Positions 14,466-15,230 of a stretch of 15,230 nucleotides of DNA are shown here, one piece after another. The notes under the pieces are model-generated. The model made no database searches. It had not been told where the DNA came from and worked only from the letters and a program-made list of their open reading frames with translations. Position 1 is the first letter of the stretch, and each line of letters opens with the position of its first letter. Location of the stretch: assembly GCA_947290775.1 (NCBI GenBank), contig CAMYPM010000026.1:1-15230 (forward strand), read 5' to 3'. The DNA is from an uncultured Bacteroidales bacterium (GTDB lineage Bacteria > Bacteroidota > Bacteroidia > Bacteroidales > Porphyromonadaceae). The translations under genes and the position numbers were made by a program.

Positions 14466-14495
14466 CTTGCCTGTCAAAAAAATCCTCTATCTTTG
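14466..14495 (+). promoter_or_regulatory. Candidate tetR promoter
   Basis: TATCTTTG at 14488-14495 is an exact TAnnTTTG match. A CTTG at 14466-14469, one base from the -33 TTTG, lies 18 bp upstream. The start would be near 14502, about 20 nt before the ATG. Confidence 0.55.
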
Positions 14496-14505
14496 CGATA
14501 AAGAT

Positions 14506-14515
14506 ACCGAGCGGT
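14506..14515. promoter_or_regulatory. Possible TetR operator
   Basis: ACCGAGCGGT is an inverted repeat with 4-bp arms (ACCG/CGGT) placed between the -7 box and the tetR start codon. That is a usual position for autorepression. ACCG-nn-CGGT half-sites occur in some TetR-family operators. The arms are short, so this is a candidate only. Confidence 0.35.
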
Positions 14516-14522
14516 TTGTTTT

Positions 14523-15140
14523 ATGAAGACTAAGGACACCCCCAAAAAGGAAGCTATACTCACTGAGAGTTTCAGCCTTTTTCTCGCAAGAGGATACGAT
14601 GCTGTGAGTATCAGTGACATTGAGCAGGCAGCCGGAGTTACTCGTGGGGCAATTTTTCATCATTTTAGTAGTAAGAAGGAACTCTTCAAAGAGGTCGCTA
14701 ATAAATTCACATTTACTTTTTTACTGGGTAACAACGATGAAGACGAGTGTCAAACAAGTAATAAACCTCTCAAAGAGTACATTGATAAGAGTCTTGTGAA
14801 AATGGAAGAGCGCATGAACCTCCTTTTTGAAAAGACAAAAGGCACTGTCACCGCAGCAGCTTATTTGCGCTTTATTCTATACATCACAAGCAACTACCAA
14901 GAGGGTAAAGAGAGTGCGCTGCTCTATTACGAGCAAAAAAAGTCATCTTGGCTTCGGGTCATAGAGCAATCAAAAGCGTGCAAAGAGATACGACCGGACA
15001 CAGATAGCAATCAGTTAGCAGAGACCATGCATGCTATTTATATGGGCATGGCATACAAAGGAGCTACAAAAGAGGGAATGGATATTTCAGAGCTAAGAAG
15101 CCTTTGGGAAAACATGTATTTACTATTATCGTGTAAATAG
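14523..15140 (+). CDS. TetR/AcrR-family transcriptional regulator
   Basis: DNA-binding repressor of 205 aa. The N-terminal 60 residues form the TetR helix-turn-helix: AILTESFSLFLARGYDAVSISDIEQAAGVTRGAIFHHF is the diagnostic region (from residue 11), ending in the SSKKELFKEV helix that joins the ligand domain. The remaining part is helical and variable, as usual for the family, so the ligand cannot be named. The start at ATG 14523 gives a normal N-terminus. A possible operator lies just upstream. A candidate promoter with long A-tracts follows the stop, pointing rightward to a gene outside the window. In Bacteroidales such regulators often precede efflux pump genes, so the neighbour may be its target. 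That is inference. Confidence 0.9.
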   Translation: MKTKDTPKKEAILTESFSLFLARGYDAVSISDIEQAAGVTRGAIFHHFSSKKELFKEVANKFTFTFLLGNNDEDECQTSNKPLKEYIDKSLVKMEERMNLLFEKTKGTVTAAAYLRFILYITSNYQEGKESALLYYEQKKSSWLRVIEQSKACKEIRPDTDSNQLAETMHAIYMGMAYKGATKEGMDISELRSLWENMYLLLSCK

Positions 15141-15164
15141 AATTATAAACTGACATTTTGCCAG

Positions 15165-15180
15165 AAAAAAAAAAAAAAAA
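15165..15180 (+). repeat. Homopolymer tract, 16 A
   Basis: An unbroken run of 16 A between the -33 and -7 elements of the candidate promoter downstream of tetR. Runs of this length are prone to slippage in replication and also to sequencing error. Confidence 0.9.
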
Positions 15181-15200
15181 GAAATTACATTTGTTTCCCG

Positions 15201-15215
15201 AAAAAAAAAAAAAAA
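15201..15215 (+). repeat. Homopolymer tract, 15 A
   Basis: An unbroken run of 15 A, 7 bp after the -7 box, so at or just after the predicted transcript start. It would form an A-rich 5' leader. Confidence 0.9.
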
Positions 15216-15230
15216 CAACAAACAGAATAA

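Larger units (their letters stand above)
15157..15215 (+). promoter_or_regulatory. Candidate promoter with a 16-A tract in its spacer and a 15-A tract downstream
   Basis: TTTG at 15157-15160 and TACATTTG at 15186-15193 fit the -33 and -7 elements of a Bacteroidota promoter. The spacer is 25 bp instead of about 19-21, and 16 of its bases are an unbroken A tract (15165-15180). A second tract of 15 A (15201-15215) begins at about the predicted transcript start. Length change in the first tract would move the two elements in and out of register. The gene it serves is beyond the window. Confidence 0.5.

Noticed and set aside
1..15230. CRISPR array, insertion sequence, toxin-antitoxin pair or classical defence system
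   Set aside because: I found no regularly spaced repeats, no transposase and no recognisable toxin, nuclease or defence-type gene pair in the window.

Overview
The window looks like a chromosomal segment from a member of the Bacteroidota (Bacteroidales), plausibly Porphyromonas-like, with an integrated mobile element at its left end. The taxonomic call rests on three things: several genes are preceded by the Bacteroidota-type -7 promoter box TAnnTTTG, most genes lack strong Shine-Dalgarno sequences, and the encoded proteins have Bacteroidales character (an integrase with an arm-type N-terminus, a DUF3298-like lipoprotein, a 180-aa SpoU methyltransferase). Genus-level assignment is inference.

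Positions 1 to about 2560 are the end of an integrated element (prophage or integrative element). It holds the N-terminal part of a hexapeptide-repeat-like phage protein, a small unknown protein, a helix-turn-helix regulator with a coiled-coil tail, and a tyrosine recombinase. The unknown gene and the integrase share a similar leader sequence. The regulator and integrase converge on a hairpin terminator. The right boundary is not resolved but should lie in the AT-rich gap 2305-2695.

Positions 2696-8155 form a leftward core operon in the order sppA, lpxK, thiL, mlaE-like, mlaF-like. Gaps are 9-24 bp. It joins a membrane-anchored signal peptide peptidase, lipid A 4'-kinase and an ABC permease/ATPase pair for phospholipid transport, so three products serve the envelope; thiamine-phosphate kinase is the outlier. 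No MCE (MlaD) partner is visible, and the mobile element sits exactly downstream of mlaF.

A 416-bp divergent gap follows. From 8572 a rightward operon runs: DUF3298-like lipoprotein, rsmG, a metallo-beta-lactamase-fold hydrolase, and gcvP (glycine decarboxylase), closed by a strong intrinsic terminator at 13629-13668. A SpoU-family RNA methyltransferase starts only 14 bp beyond its T-run.

The right end holds the two most unusual non-coding structures. Between the SpoU gene and a TetR regulator lies a 201-bp segment (14220-14420) bounded by perfect 13-bp inverted repeats and packed with further direct and inverted repeats; it could be a MITE-like insert, an invertible segment or a structured RNA. 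Downstream of tetR, a 16-A tract sits between the -33 and -7 elements of a candidate promoter, with a 15-A tract just after the predicted start. This is the layout expected for slipped-strand phase variation of the gene beyond the window, which next to a TetR gene may be an efflux or envelope function.
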